From the NCBI RefSeq assembly GCF_963662255.1, contig NC_085048.1, positions 101,352,229 through 101,416,228 on the forward strand: a DNA stretch of 64,000 nucleotides. Direction: 5' to 3'. The DNA comes from Cinclus cinclus (taxonomy: Eukaryota; Chordata; Aves; Passeriformes; Cinclidae). The translations under genes and the position numbers were made by a program. Below are positions 27,338 to 39,400 of the stretch, piece after piece; the first letter of the stretch is position 1, and each line of letters starts with the position of its first letter. The notes below the pieces were generated by a model. That model was not told the origin of the DNA. It did not search any database and saw nothing but the letters and a program-made list of their open reading frames with translations.

Positions 27338-27868
27338 CATGCCGGGTGTTCCCAGTGGGACTTGCTTAGATGACCACATGCCTTGAAAAGCCAAAGTTTT
27401 GGACTGTTATAAGGAATCTGTACAGTTTTTCTGTTTTTTCTTTTTACTATTGTTTTCCTCCAGCAGATCTGATTCCCTTACAAGGTGGCTTTAAGGAGGT
27501 CTTTTTACTTTCCTATTTAGCTGAAAAAAGTTAAACTTGTGCCTGAATCCAGCTGCAGTTACTGTCTATAAACACATAAATCCAATTATTAGGTGAGTCA
27601 GGGTTATTTTTCAGGGAGAAAAGTATACCCCTAAAATAATAGGATATGCTGGCTTCTCTAATTGGATGAGAGGAAGAGCTGTGTGGTTTCAGTACTGTTG
27701 TGCTCTTTTTTTAACAATTAGTAAGTATTCTGAATTGACTTTTTCCTGTTTACTTTTTGAGCTATTTAGCTGACTGCTGATTGACCATCCAGGCTGAAAG
27801 CAGGTGGAAAAATCTGTTCAGATGTCCCTATTTTACTTTTCCTACTTTTTTCCTTTTTCCTGTTTTTT

Positions 27869-27930
27869 CTTTTTCTTTTCCTTTTCCTTTTTCTTTTTCT
27901 TTTTCTTTTTCTTTTTCTTTTTCTTTTTCA
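27869..27930 (+). repeat. (CTTTTT)n polypyrimidine microsatellite
   Basis: Repeats of CTTTTT and CTTTTC form more than 60 bases of uninterrupted pyrimidine on the plus strand, ending in CAG at 27,929-27,931. The tract could serve as a strong polypyrimidine tract of a splice acceptor, or form triplex DNA. The near-perfect units point to slippage expansion. Confidence 0.93.
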
Positions 27931-27949
27931 GCTCTCACCTCATATCAAG

Positions 27950-30900
27950 GTAGGTAGGGCAGCTGTAGCCTAATTGTTTTTACCCAAATAATTAACATCC
28001 ATTCAGAAATCTGGGTCTTCCTTGCATTTTTTCCCCATATGAATGGTTCTCAAATTTAGTTACAATAGTATAATAAATGCAAGTTTATATTCTTATGAAC
28101 ATAGCAAAGGGAACATAAAATAAATTCATACTTATTCCCATCTGTGCTTGGTACAACTGCTGATATACTCCTAAAATAATTGGGTCCAACTGTTTAATTG
28201 AACACAAAATTTTGTCTTTTCTCATTACACAAAAGCAAACTATTTATCTTGCAAGTATTTGAAGATTTATAGAGTCTGTGTGAAGAAATTTCTGCCCATT
28301 AATGCACATTATTAATGAATGCCTCTGGTTCATTTGGGAGTTTTGTATGTAGGAAACTACATTAATAGACTAGTGTGTGAAAATTTGTCTAAAGTGCCTG
28401 CAACAGTATTTACTTAAGTGCAGATGTCCCATAGAGATTTGGCAGTGCCAGTACTTTAGCGGAGGGCCCAAGGTGAAATTTTAAAAATTACACATCAGGT
28501 ATTTCAACTGGTTATAACATTAACTAAATACATCAGACATAATAAATAGTATTGCAAAAAGTAAGTAATATAGTTGAGAAATTACTAAGGGTAAATAGTT
28601 GCTATAATTAATATTTGTTGAGGTGATATGAGATGCTAAATCTGAAGAAATACAAAATTGTGTAGAGTGTCAGCTGACATGTCACTGAGTGAGCTCTGTC
28701 ACTCAGCTGCCCCACCTAATCACTCCAAGAACAGAATAAATTTTGACTAGCAGACTATATCCTTTTTAAAGTACCCTCAGTTAAATGTTTTCTGTCTTCC
28801 TACTTGAGAATGTAAGATTGAGAATGACTTCCTATAGAGTCACGGTTTCTCAGACATCTCAGAAGACAAAACTAGAGCCTCTGCAATTTTTGATTTAATG
28901 GCTGTTGTGGTATTTCTTAGTTATTAGCACTTTGACACTCATCAAGACCAGCCTTGGCAGCACTTTTGGGCAATTGAGTAAACTGAAACTCGTGGCTTGA
29001 CAGCAGATTTCAGAGGAGCACAGTGAACTGTGGGAACTGGTTTAAAATCCCAGAAAAGATGGAAAAACATCCCCCAAGGTGTTAAGTGTCTATACAGAGA
29101 ATTTGAGGGCACTTTTCATTTCCTTGCCAGTGAGATGAAAATGGAGCTCTTTCCCTGAGGAAGTGGGAGAAAACAGCCATGCCATGTAATAGCATTTTGC
29201 AGGAGAGGTAATGTCCTCTTCCATGAGAAGCAGGAGAGCAAGCTGGTGTCTATCACCTTCCTCCCCTCCACAATTGCACATTGAGCTGAGGCTGCTGTGA
29301 GTAGAGGGCCAGGCACTGGGTAAGTAGGCAGAACAAATAGCTCTTAGGGAGTTTATTCCCGCTATCCCTTCTGCAAAACCAAGGGAAGCCCTCTGATAAT
29401 TCACTGCTGGGGAAAATGACACATCCAGTTTTTACCACCCAATGCATTTTCCTTTGATTTGGGCAAAGTGAAGAAGTATAAAATTGAAGCAGGGGCAGAA
29501 GAGGGGAGGACAAAAGGAAGAACAAGCCCCTAAAGAGCAAGTCATACAATGACAGCCCTTAAAACTAGAAAAACTCTGTTCAAAATTGCTCAGTACAAAG
29601 CAAACATCACCTGGATCAGCTTTCTAGCATGACAGTGATAAACATATGACCAGTAATTCAACCTGACAGAGAAGCCATTCAGGAATACAAGTATCACGAA
29701 TGCTGTTTTCAGCTTTTGCCCCAGAAACTCAATATGTGAGCTGGGACTTCCCTGACAGCATGCTGTCTCTCCTGGCCTCGCCTTTGATGAGCGCCTTCCA
29801 CGGGAGAGGTCAGCCTTTCTGATCCCATTAGAGGAGAGAGGCTCTGTCTCTGTGGTCCTTTTTACAACCCGTGTGCTTTGTGAGCCACACCGCACACAGG
29901 GGATTTGTTGAGAGATGTATTGGGACCTAACATGTCACAGGCAGGCTTGTTACAAATGAAACCCTGTTGACAGAAAGGATTCGCTACAACTGAGAGAGGA
30001 AAACAAGAAGTCATATGTTTTAAGGACAATTGTGGTACAACGTTTTGGTTATTTATTGGACAAGTAGATAGTCAGGGCTTTGTGATATTAGAGATTCTGT
30101 ACCCTAGGAAACTGGCAGCGATTTCAGCCTGGTGCTGCCAAACTGTACTCCAGAATCTGAGGTTTCATATGAAAGAAGGGGGAAAAAAACAAAGCAAACA
30201 GAAAACCCTCTATACCGAGCAACTGCAGAAAAAATACTCAGAAACTCACTGTGACCAGGGTTGTGTTCTTGTCTTGAGTCAGCAATCAGCTTGAAGCAAT
30301 ACTTTTGAGAAGAGCAAACTGTGCCGGTCATTTCAATGCATGTGAGGTAGGAAGCCTGACATGTTTGCACAGCAGCTAGCTCATTTCAGTGCTTTTATTG
30401 GTGAAAATCTCAATGTCATGCATGCTGTTTGAGAATAAATATATTTTCTTAGGACACAAGAAATGGACCAGAAGGAAGGTCTATTATTTGTCATCTAAAT
30501 AGGAGTTAATGTTAAACATAACTTCCTCTGTTCTTCTCTCCCCACCCCATACCCCCCAAAGAAAAAGGAGGGGGAAAAAAATACAAGGAACTTTTCAAAT
30601 TGTGGAGAAACAGATAAATAAGGGACATTTTCTTTGCCCACTGGAGAAAGCTTTAGTCATATCCAGACTCCTGAAAAAAATCAAAACAAAACCCCCTTCT
30701 TCCTACTAACCCCTACCTTCTCTATAGTACTATATGCGCCAACTTACAGTTATCCAGCTTTTCATACATTCCAATTCTGCTCTGGCAGCTATAGAATGTA
30801 CAACAATTGCACAGAGTTAGAAGTCATATCTGGGAGGCCCCAAGAATAAAGAATTTGGTGCCAGTTTAGAGCAAACATAGTGACTATGGAAGTAAATAGC

Positions 30901-33900
30901 ATAAGTAAAACTGGATACTGATGGTGTGTGTTAATTTATATGTCTGTCTAAATGTCCAGTCTCCAATTCATGTAGATAGTACTGTGAATTTCCCTTTCTG
31001 CTTCAGCTTTGCTGAATTTACATTTAGAGGCTTCAAAATGCAGGGGATCTTGAACTTGGTGGTCATGATGGCCCTGAGTAACCTGTTAATCAGTGGAACT
31101 ATTGTATGGTTATATGGCTCACATCATATTTGAGCATTGGAGTTCAACATGAGAGAAGCACTGTAATTGCTAACAATTAGTACTGGGTAAGCCTCACAAG
31201 TTTTACTTAAGAGTCCCCTCATGCCAGATTCATATCCAGAATGTATCTGAACCATTTAAGAGTCTGGGAGGTAATACCTTGTCATTGTATAAGGCAGAAG
31301 ACTTGTGTATGAAAGGGCAAGGGGATTGTGAAATAATTACTGGCTCTGCATTTAATTTGAGTCAATGAAAATGCCAGAATGATTGAAATGTTTATGCTGA
31401 AGATCAAGGAGTTATATTGGAATAGGGTAATCAAAACCAGGAACATCTCCTTTAATTTTTTTAATATTTCTTAGGGAGGAGATAATGGAGGACTATCAGA
31501 GTATAAGTGAGGGGAGTGCTGGAAGGAAAGCCTAGATCAGGGGTCACACCTGTGTGAAGTGATGGTTTGAAAATTACAAGTAAAAATATAAATATGCTTC
31601 CCTTGACAGTGATGAATGGGTTCCTTGACCTGAGGAGGTAGATTAGAGGTGGCTTTGCACTGTGGAGATGGTAATTTGATAGTGGCAATTATAGGTGAAA
31701 AAGTTAGCCAGTAAAAATACCGTGGGGAAAATGCCTGCAGTCAATTAGGTATGGCACTCATGCCCCTGAGCCTCAACTTCCAGGGTAGCTGTGCTTTGCT
31801 CCAGCCTGGGATACTTTCAGTTTGCCATTTTTCCATGCTTTCAGTGTGATTCTCCCATCCCTGTTTTCATTCCACCTGTTCCCAGTATGCCTTTTACTTC
31901 ATGTTTGTCTATGCTTTGCTTACCTTCAGCACAGGAATATTCTGCATCACTCACCTGTATTCTTCTAAAAACACAAAACCTCATGAAGTTGGTGAGCTGT
32001 TGGGCCTGGCTCAGAGTCAACATTGCTAAACCTGGGACCGTGCACATACAGTTTCCACGATGTGGGAGGTGGGATCAGTCATATCTTGCTCACACATCTC
32101 TTATATCTCAAGGGCAGGAAAACATCTGCCAGTGGCCTATAACTGTAGCTCTCTGCAAGCAATAAATGCCAAGAGTCTTGTCAGCTTTTTACATAAGAGG
32201 CAAAAAGTATCTTACGGGCTGCTGGTGGCCTCACATAGAACAGGAAGCATGGATTTTGAGGTTAGAAGATGTTTGGTTGCTTAAAAGAGGTTCTGATCAA
32301 GATGAATTATGAAAATGGCAATAAAACCTACTTTTTAAAAGGTAATAAACTGACTGTTAATGTTTAAGGCAGAGCTCCAGACAAACATGAGCAGCCGACT
32401 GAACCACCTACCTTTATGTACCTTCCTACTCCAGAGCACTCATCAGGAGAAGCTGAAGCATCCTTAACCCTACAGGGTCTTCCTAGAGGCCCAAAGAGTC
32501 AAATGTGCTTCAGACACCAAGTTTGTGGGTTTTGTTCCTTTTTATGTAAGTTTCTGCCCATCTGACCACATAAGTCTCGTATGTACATGTGACATTGAGC
32601 CATTTCTCAGCTAAAAGTACTATATTGAAGTTTAGCATGTGTTTTTAATTAATTAATCATATGTTTGGGCACCACAAGCTTTATTTTGTTGTGAAATAAG
32701 GTGGATGGAAAATAAGAAATAATAAATAGCGAAGTACCATGTTTAGCACAGTTCTTTTCTTCTACAATTCACTGCAAAAATGTACAAAAGGTTTCTTCTG
32801 AACAGTTGAGTTTAAAATTAATAATCTTTCCTACATCAGATCAGGGTTTGACTGCTTGCCCCCCCAGTCAGGACATACCAGCTACTTGCCAAGTTCCAAT
32901 TTATATGCTATCATAACATCAGTTTGGAGACTCTCAACTCCAGTGACCCATTTGGGGAGCACTCATATCTGTAGTTCTCCCTCATTCTCGTGCCCTGGAT
33001 GTGAAGTCTGATGAGTGTTTAGAAATTGCTTTGAGATAATGATAATGTGCCTTTTAATTAGCATCAATATTTCTAGTCTTTTGGGAAATAATAATGTGCT
33101 TATTTTTTACTCCTTGACTGTTGACATATGGCCACTCATTAAACATCATTAAATTCTGAAATCAATCATTTTTGTGCTTAATAAAATATGTTCATTGTTT
33201 AAAAGAAATTATAAATACAGGAACGAAGATTTTCCACATGGATTGTGTAGACTTTGATGCAGTGCTGCAGCAGTAATTGATGGAGGGAGGCCTTGTTTTT
33301 TGAGACATCATAAGTATAATCTCTGAGGCCTTATTAACTCCCTTTCCATGTGTATGTGTATGTGCGTGTTAGAAGCGGCTCTTGTAGGGTGGTAGTTTCT
33401 GGGACAAAGCCACTATTTAAACCTTTAAAAACATGAACTTTTGAGAAGCCTGTGCTTACAGGCAGAAAACACTTTATGCATTTATACAGGGATCCATATT
33501 GTATGTGGTTTTGTGAACACCGTGGAAAAGTGAAGATGGATTCCTGCGCATCTGTTATTTGCAGCAAGGCTTTATTTGACTTGATGCATTCTTGGCAACA
33601 GCTTCCAATTCATTACTTGTGAAACTTTGTTTAATGGGTACAATTACGATCTGCATTGTGCCCTTGCTCATCTTAATAGCAGTATTAATTTGCAGGAAGG
33701 GACAAAAATCATCTTGTGGAGTTATCAAGCCGTGTTTAGACTTTCTGAATGCTAATTAATTCAGAGCTCAAATGGTGTACCTGCTGTTTAAAAGGCTGGC
33801 AGCTTGTATTCATCACCTGAGTGACAGCTGTTCCTTGCCTTTTTTACTCTTAGAAAAGGAGTGGGGAAGATTAACTCCTTCCATGCTGATGACTGCCATT

Positions 33901-34797
33901 TTGAAGTAACAATTCTGTTCAACATTTAAATGTTAATTTTTTTTTCTTCAACAGATTTGCTGTTTTTGACAGCATATTTGAGAAAGGATTGGTGACTGTA
34001 TGTTAAGAGAAATTGCTAAATATTTCTCCAAATCATTGTTATTTTTTCTGTATAGAACAAAAAAACCCCAGGTAGTCTCAGTGACATTTGATGCCAAAAA
34101 CAGATCCTCCATCTAAGGGTAAAAGAGAAGAATTAAAATATTGTTAAGTCAGATTTGAACATTTATAGTGAGTATGGAATCTGAAGAATTTTTCTCCTGG
34201 AATCAAACCTCTTCTTTAATATTGATTGTCAAGAAAATATTTATTAGTTGCAACTAAATGAAATGTTTGCTTAGGCCATTTAAATGACACAGAAAATAGA
34301 AAAGTACGATTTTATATTTTATATGCTTCATTCAAGGCTCATTGAGTTGCTGTTTGTTAAACTGAGCTCCCCTGCTCTAGGAAGAAGTGGTAGTCTTTGG
34401 TAGTAAAGAAAGGGGCTTAAAGGCATGCGGGTGATTTAATTTAATTCATTAATGAGAAAAAGCATCAACTGGTACAATGCAGATGTTCATGTGCAGGTGT
34501 GGGAAGATTGCACAGTTTGCCTGAGTGCCTGACACCAAACAAAATTCCACACAATCTTCCAGTTAGCGTTTTAGGGTAAATACAAAGTTTTTTCTTTTGT
34601 TACTTCAAAGACCTACAAAGTCTGATATGTGTTTAGCTACATAAATATTTCAGACATATGGGTGTGCAGTAAACATGTCATAATAATATAAAATTTTCAG
34701 TCACCTTTCGGAGGTCCTGTATTTCTAGGGAAACTCGGGGTGGACTTGGCTAATACCTTGGGGCTTTGACTCTGCTCACATTGGGTTTTATGCATTC
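27950..34797. other. Unique noncoding DNA, no gene recognised
   Basis: About 6.8 kb with open frames no longer than 124 codons (31,791-32,165 plus) and no domain. A compact cluster of motifs typical of vertebrate developmental enhancers sits at 33,753-33,830: a TAATTAATT homeodomain-type site and two E-boxes, CACCTG and CAGCTG, 11 bases apart. Whether this stretch is conserved cannot be judged from one genome. Confidence 0.5.
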
Positions 34798-34905
34798 TGA
34801 CTCAGTAAATCTCATTAAGCACCTGCTTAACTTCAATATTCACTGTTCGTTCTGTTGACTTCAATAGCAAATTAAGCACATGCTTAAATGTTGTGCAGAG
34901 CCTTA
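34798..34905. mobile_element. Probable eroded palindromic MITE relic
   Basis: Two copies of a palindromic motif, TTAAGCA-n2-TGCTTAA, lie at 34,815-34,830 and 34,872-34,887, on either side of a GTTGACTTCAATAG core. This arrangement resembles, from memory, an ancient palindromic nonautonomous DNA transposon common in reptile genomes, whose copies carry repeated AAGCAC(A/G)TGCTTAA blocks around a CATTGACTTCAATGG centre. The copy is diverged and its outer ends cannot be placed exactly. The motif repeats are directly visible; the family assignment is a recollection. Confidence 0.55.
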
Positions 34906-36026
34906 GGCAAAGGTGATTAAACAAAATAACAAAGCTGTGCTATTAAAATATTTTGATTCATTAAAATCTGGTGGATTTGCTGATACCAATGTACTGAAAA
35001 CTCTTTATTGAAAGTTAAACAATTGCATTATATCTGGCTGACTGTCTTGTGCAGCTTGGAGCACCAGCATCAGGATATTAAATGGGTATTGTTGTGGCAA
35101 TACCTTTCCTTTTACTTGTGACCTGCTCTTGTATTCTTACAAATAGTTAGTAATTATGATGAGTGACTGAAAATTTCATTGTTAATAAAAAGGTTTCCAA
35201 GTTTATTTACAAAGTGTTCTTGAAAATGAAAATATTTTTAAAGAAATAGTTGTCTTTTTCTAAGTTACTAAAATATCTTTTGTTATTACTCATTAACTTC
35301 AAAAGTTTTTTTTTGCTTTCATGCACAGGGATGGTTTTTGGATGTATTAGCAACATTGGCTTAGTGCTCTTCATGTGCAGACAATTTCTCTGCTAATTTA
35401 TGGTGGAGTTTGATACCGAGTAATTGTGCTTTAGCAAGACTGATATTTAGTCTTTGAATTAGTGTGCAAGATTCTCTAATAAGTCCGGCAAGGATTAAGA
35501 AAATGCACGGCAGTAGTTCTGATTTTAATAAATTATTTATTAAAAATTCACTCAAATTTTTAGAATTTTGTGAAATAGCTTGTCTAGGGGAGATGTGTTT
35601 CTAAAAAAAAAACCCTTTATGATTTAGAAAACAGAAGATTCCTTAAATATTTGGGGTTTGGGGCATCCAAGCAGCAGGATCTTGGAGGTCAGAGAGAAGG
35701 GCTAGGTGTTTTCTCTATTTATTTAGTTTCCCATAGAAGAAATAATGAGATCAAGATTGAAATATTTTGAGAGGGTAGACATGGCATCATTAACTTTCCT
35801 AAGTTCCTGTCCTGAAAGAGTTTCTGTGTGTGTGTCAAATCATGAGCTTACTGAGATACTGGAGTGAGTTGTTTGGGGGTCTGTAGTCTGTCTGCAGGTT
35901 TTTGAAATAAATCTGGGTGATAGAGCTGCATAATTTTTGTAACTGTGGAGTTAAAATCTTGGGATGATTCAGTCTCAGCGTGTGCACTGAGTCAGAACAA
36001 GAAACCATTGAGTCTGCTGATTCGTG
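34906..36026. other. Unique noncoding DNA
   Basis: No gene or repeat was recognised upstream of the U2 pseudogene. Only short open frames (up to 76 codons) and a short GT tract near 35,826 are present. Confidence 0.5.
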
Positions 36027-36198
36027 TTTGCTTCTTGACCTTTTGGCAAAGATCAAGTGTAGCATATGTTTTTATCAGTTTAATATCTGTTATGTCTTCA
36101 ACTGGAGGATTTTTTATTAAATGAGTTTGGGGACTGGGAATTTACACGGTCCTCTCCATGTGTGAGGCCTGCTATTGCTGTATTTCTAGAATGGTGTG
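36027..36198 (+). pseudogene. U2 snRNA retropseudogene
   Basis: U2 snRNA pairs with the intron branch point in the major spliceosome. This copy aligns along its whole length with vertebrate U2 recalled from memory: about 60 of the first 70 bases agree, including CCTTTTGGC, AAGATCAAGTGTAG and TTATCAGTTTAATATCTG. The match is weaker beyond that, through the TTAAATG region to the 3' end near GGTG. It is not functional: the branch-site recognition sequence GTAGTA reads GTAGCA, the Sm site (ATTTTTGG in U2) reads AGTTTGGGG, and many C-to-T type changes are present. It is slightly shorter (about 172 bases versus about 190). No snRNA promoter elements were seen upstream, and an A-rich tail follows directly, so it arose by retroposition. 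The gene symbol is left blank because this is a dead copy. Confidence 0.9.
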
Positions 36199-36220
36199 AA
36201 AAGAAAAAAGAGAAAAAAGA
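36199..36220 (+). repeat. A-rich tail of the U2 retropseudogene
   Basis: Directly after the U2 3' end the sequence becomes adenine with a few guanines, as in a decayed poly-A tail acquired during reverse transcription. A clear target-site duplication could not be identified on either side. Confidence 0.75.
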
Positions 36221-36365
36221 GCAACAAGTCTCTTAATGATCATAAAAGAGTGCAAAGGGAAGAGCAGGAACAGAGCAAACGTAGATTGTGCCTCTCCACT
36301 GTGTTGTCTTAATTCCCACCAATTTTCAGCTCAGGGAGTTCCCGAGCCTCCACAAAACCCCTGAT

Positions 36366-36425
36366 AAAATAAAATAAAATAAAATAAAATAAAATAAAAT
36401 AAAATAAAATAAAATAAAATAAAAT
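36366..36425 (+). repeat. (AAAAT)12 pentanucleotide microsatellite
   Basis: Twelve uninterrupted AAAAT units, 60 bases without a mismatch. It lies 145 bases beyond the A-rich tail of the U2 copy. The perfect repeat indicates recent expansion and probable length variation between individuals. Confidence 0.98.
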
Positions 36426-39400
36426 ATCTGATTTTATTTTAATCTTGTTTTCACTGCCTTCTCAGTCTGTATTAATATCTGTTTTTTAATGTTCAGTATT
36501 ATAAAATCAGGTTATTATCCTTGTACCTACTGCGTACTGTGAGCCTACACTTGGTCTCGTCCTTGCTGAAGAGCTAGTTCTTGCATCAGTGGTGCTGTTT
36601 ATTTTCACTGACCACTCTTACAGGTAGTGTTTTTCTGAAAAATGAGATAAACAGCAATCAGAAATAACTGCAGAGTCCAACACATAGGAAACACTCTGCA
36701 TGATGATGAAATGCAATATTATGGATTTGATTGGGTTTGATTAAAGAGCATTGGGAAGAAATAGATGCGATCAGTATCTTTAAGGAAACACTATTTTTTG
36801 AACACAAGTGTTTAAAATATATAAAAAGGCCAAAAACTGCAGAGAGCTGCTGTTCACTTGAATGTTCTTTGATTAAATACCAACTCAGTCCATTTTGTAA
36901 ACTGGAGGTGCAGAACTATTCATACATGCTGCAGTCAGTGTGTGGCTAACAGGACCTGGTTTGATTTGGCCTGTGACAGAGTCACTGCTGAGGTCCATGT
37001 GATGTAGCAGGTGATCACACTTGGCCCATGACATCCTTTGAAACATTAAAGGCCACTTTGATATGACAGGGTGAAAACTGGGTCTTCTATTAGAAATAGA
37101 ATTAATACAGTTCAAATAGAGAGTGATCAGAATAATTTTTAGATGACATAAGAATTTGACCCTCCAAGCATGTTTTATTAAGTACGTGCAGAATGGAGGA
37201 ACCCATGTCATTGTAAATTATTTTCTTTGAGTTAAGACTCATTACCAAGACACCTTCGCTTTTAAAAATTATTTGACCTGCCGTGGTTAATAAAACAGGA
37301 AGTTAATTTGGTGTGACATTTTTGGTGGTAGCTTGGTGCACTACCAACTTAATTGCAGTAAAATAATAGTTTCAAAAAGACCCCTAAACTTCACATTCCT
37401 TGCATTTTGAATCACTGGGTAACTTATTAGTCCTTATTTATAGCCTCAGTATTTCAATTAGGACACATTAAATAAAGCTTTTGTGGGGAATGTGGAAGTG
37501 TTTGTTGACTGTAATTATTTTAATTTTGCTATTTAATGGAAAATACTATATTTTGATTATTGAATATTTCTTCTTAGATCCAAACCGAGAAGTCTACAAG
37601 ATAGAAATCCACTGCAGCAAAATGCCATCTTATTACTATGCAGGCTGTGATGCTCACATGTTGTTGTCAATATCCAGTGTCTGCTGGCGAGGAAGCTTTT
37701 GTTTATCATTGGAACAAAATGATTTCTCCTCGTTTTCCTAGACTGCTGAGTTCTTTAAATGAAAAGCATTTTGATCCTGGAGTAAATATTGATTCTCTTT
37801 TTTCTATCTCTGACAAAATTAATTTAGTGTGTGTTATATGCACCCAGGTGAGTTAAGGCCAGCTCAGGACCCCATGGGCTACTTCAGCCTGTGACACAGG
37901 CCAGTATTCAAGAAGTGGCTTCATTAACCCTAGGTCAGCATATACATGCTGGTTCTTCTGGAGAGAGTGTACTACAACAGAGCAGAGAAGGATCCATGTC
38001 CCACTTGCCTGTAGAAATAGGATCCCAGATTTCTCATTTTCAGCCAAAAAATAGTGGCATCAATTTGCCTTTTTGCCAATTTGCCAACTTGCCTGAGTGG
38101 TTTTGTGTCTTAAACCCAGGTGGTCTGGGTAAGGCCATGGGCACTCATGCATTATGCCTTTGGAGAAACAGAGATCTGCATTTTGATGTGCAGATTTTTA
38201 GTCTGCAGAAATACTCTTCATAGTGCATTGGGGAAAAGTAGAGTGGTTGGCAATAGCCAAGTCTTCCCTTTATCAATAGACTGAAAACATAGAAAAGGGA
38301 GTGCAGAGTGTTAATTCATTTATGAAGCTGAGCATCCACTGCTGTTGCCACTCCTCAGCGGGCCAGGAGTGTCCTGGGAAAGGAGCTCCTCGGCATGTCC
38401 TTAATGCACAAACTGAAAGAATTAGCAAGAGCAACAGAAAGAGTTGGACAGATTTCCTTAAAGAATTGTGCACTGCCACCTTCTCCTTTGAATGAATTGC
38501 ACACTTCCTCCTCTTCGTTTTTGCAGCTCTCTTAAGAAGGAACTGAGAAATATCTGAGCCTTTGCAGATGACCACAGAATGTCTGCTGCTATCACAGGGT
38601 TTGATACCAATCCCTGTCTGTGTGCATCCCTACTGCATTCAAAGCATAAGCTCACACTGCTGTGGAAGCTGTGCCATGCAAGTGCAAAATTTCTGCTGCC
38701 CCAACTTAACTTTCATTAGCAAATAAACACTTAGACCAGCTTGATTGGTTCCCTTTGGAGAGTGATACTATGGGATCATGATTTCATCATTACAAAAGGA
38801 ACAATTAGCATTCTAAGAAAAGAATTGTAATGGAATTGATTGCAGTATGATTAGCTTTGTTATTTGTAAAGTCTGTGTAAGCTTCTGACATCTTGAATCA
38901 CTGAATATCATTGTAAAACTGTTTCTTCATGTTTATGTGTGGTATACTGGTTTTTTGTATTATATCATCAGCCATTTCTTCGGTAAAATGTTTTGAAAGG
39001 ATGAAGAGAAATTAAAAAGGAGAAGGAAATGTTAGGGACTCTATATCTCTAGCACTATGTTGATTGTATATCTGAGACACTGTGTTTTCATGCCTTTCTT
39101 CCAGAGCCAGCACTGTTGAATTCACATTTTATTTCAACTTTTATTTTTGACTGCTAGTATTATTTTTCAGAAACTTTCACCACGGAGAATAGAAAAAAAT
39201 TGCAAAAAGGGCTAACATATAACTTGCTTCTTATGTGTCTCAGAAGGCACAATGCTACCCCTAACTTTCTGAAGACAGTTAAGATTTTTAAACAAGGTTT
39301 GAAGCTAAATCAGGCACTCCCATATGACCTCCCATATTACCTCTCCTCAAGGGAATGCATTTTCTTAAAGTGATGATTTATTAGATTCCATACTAATGTC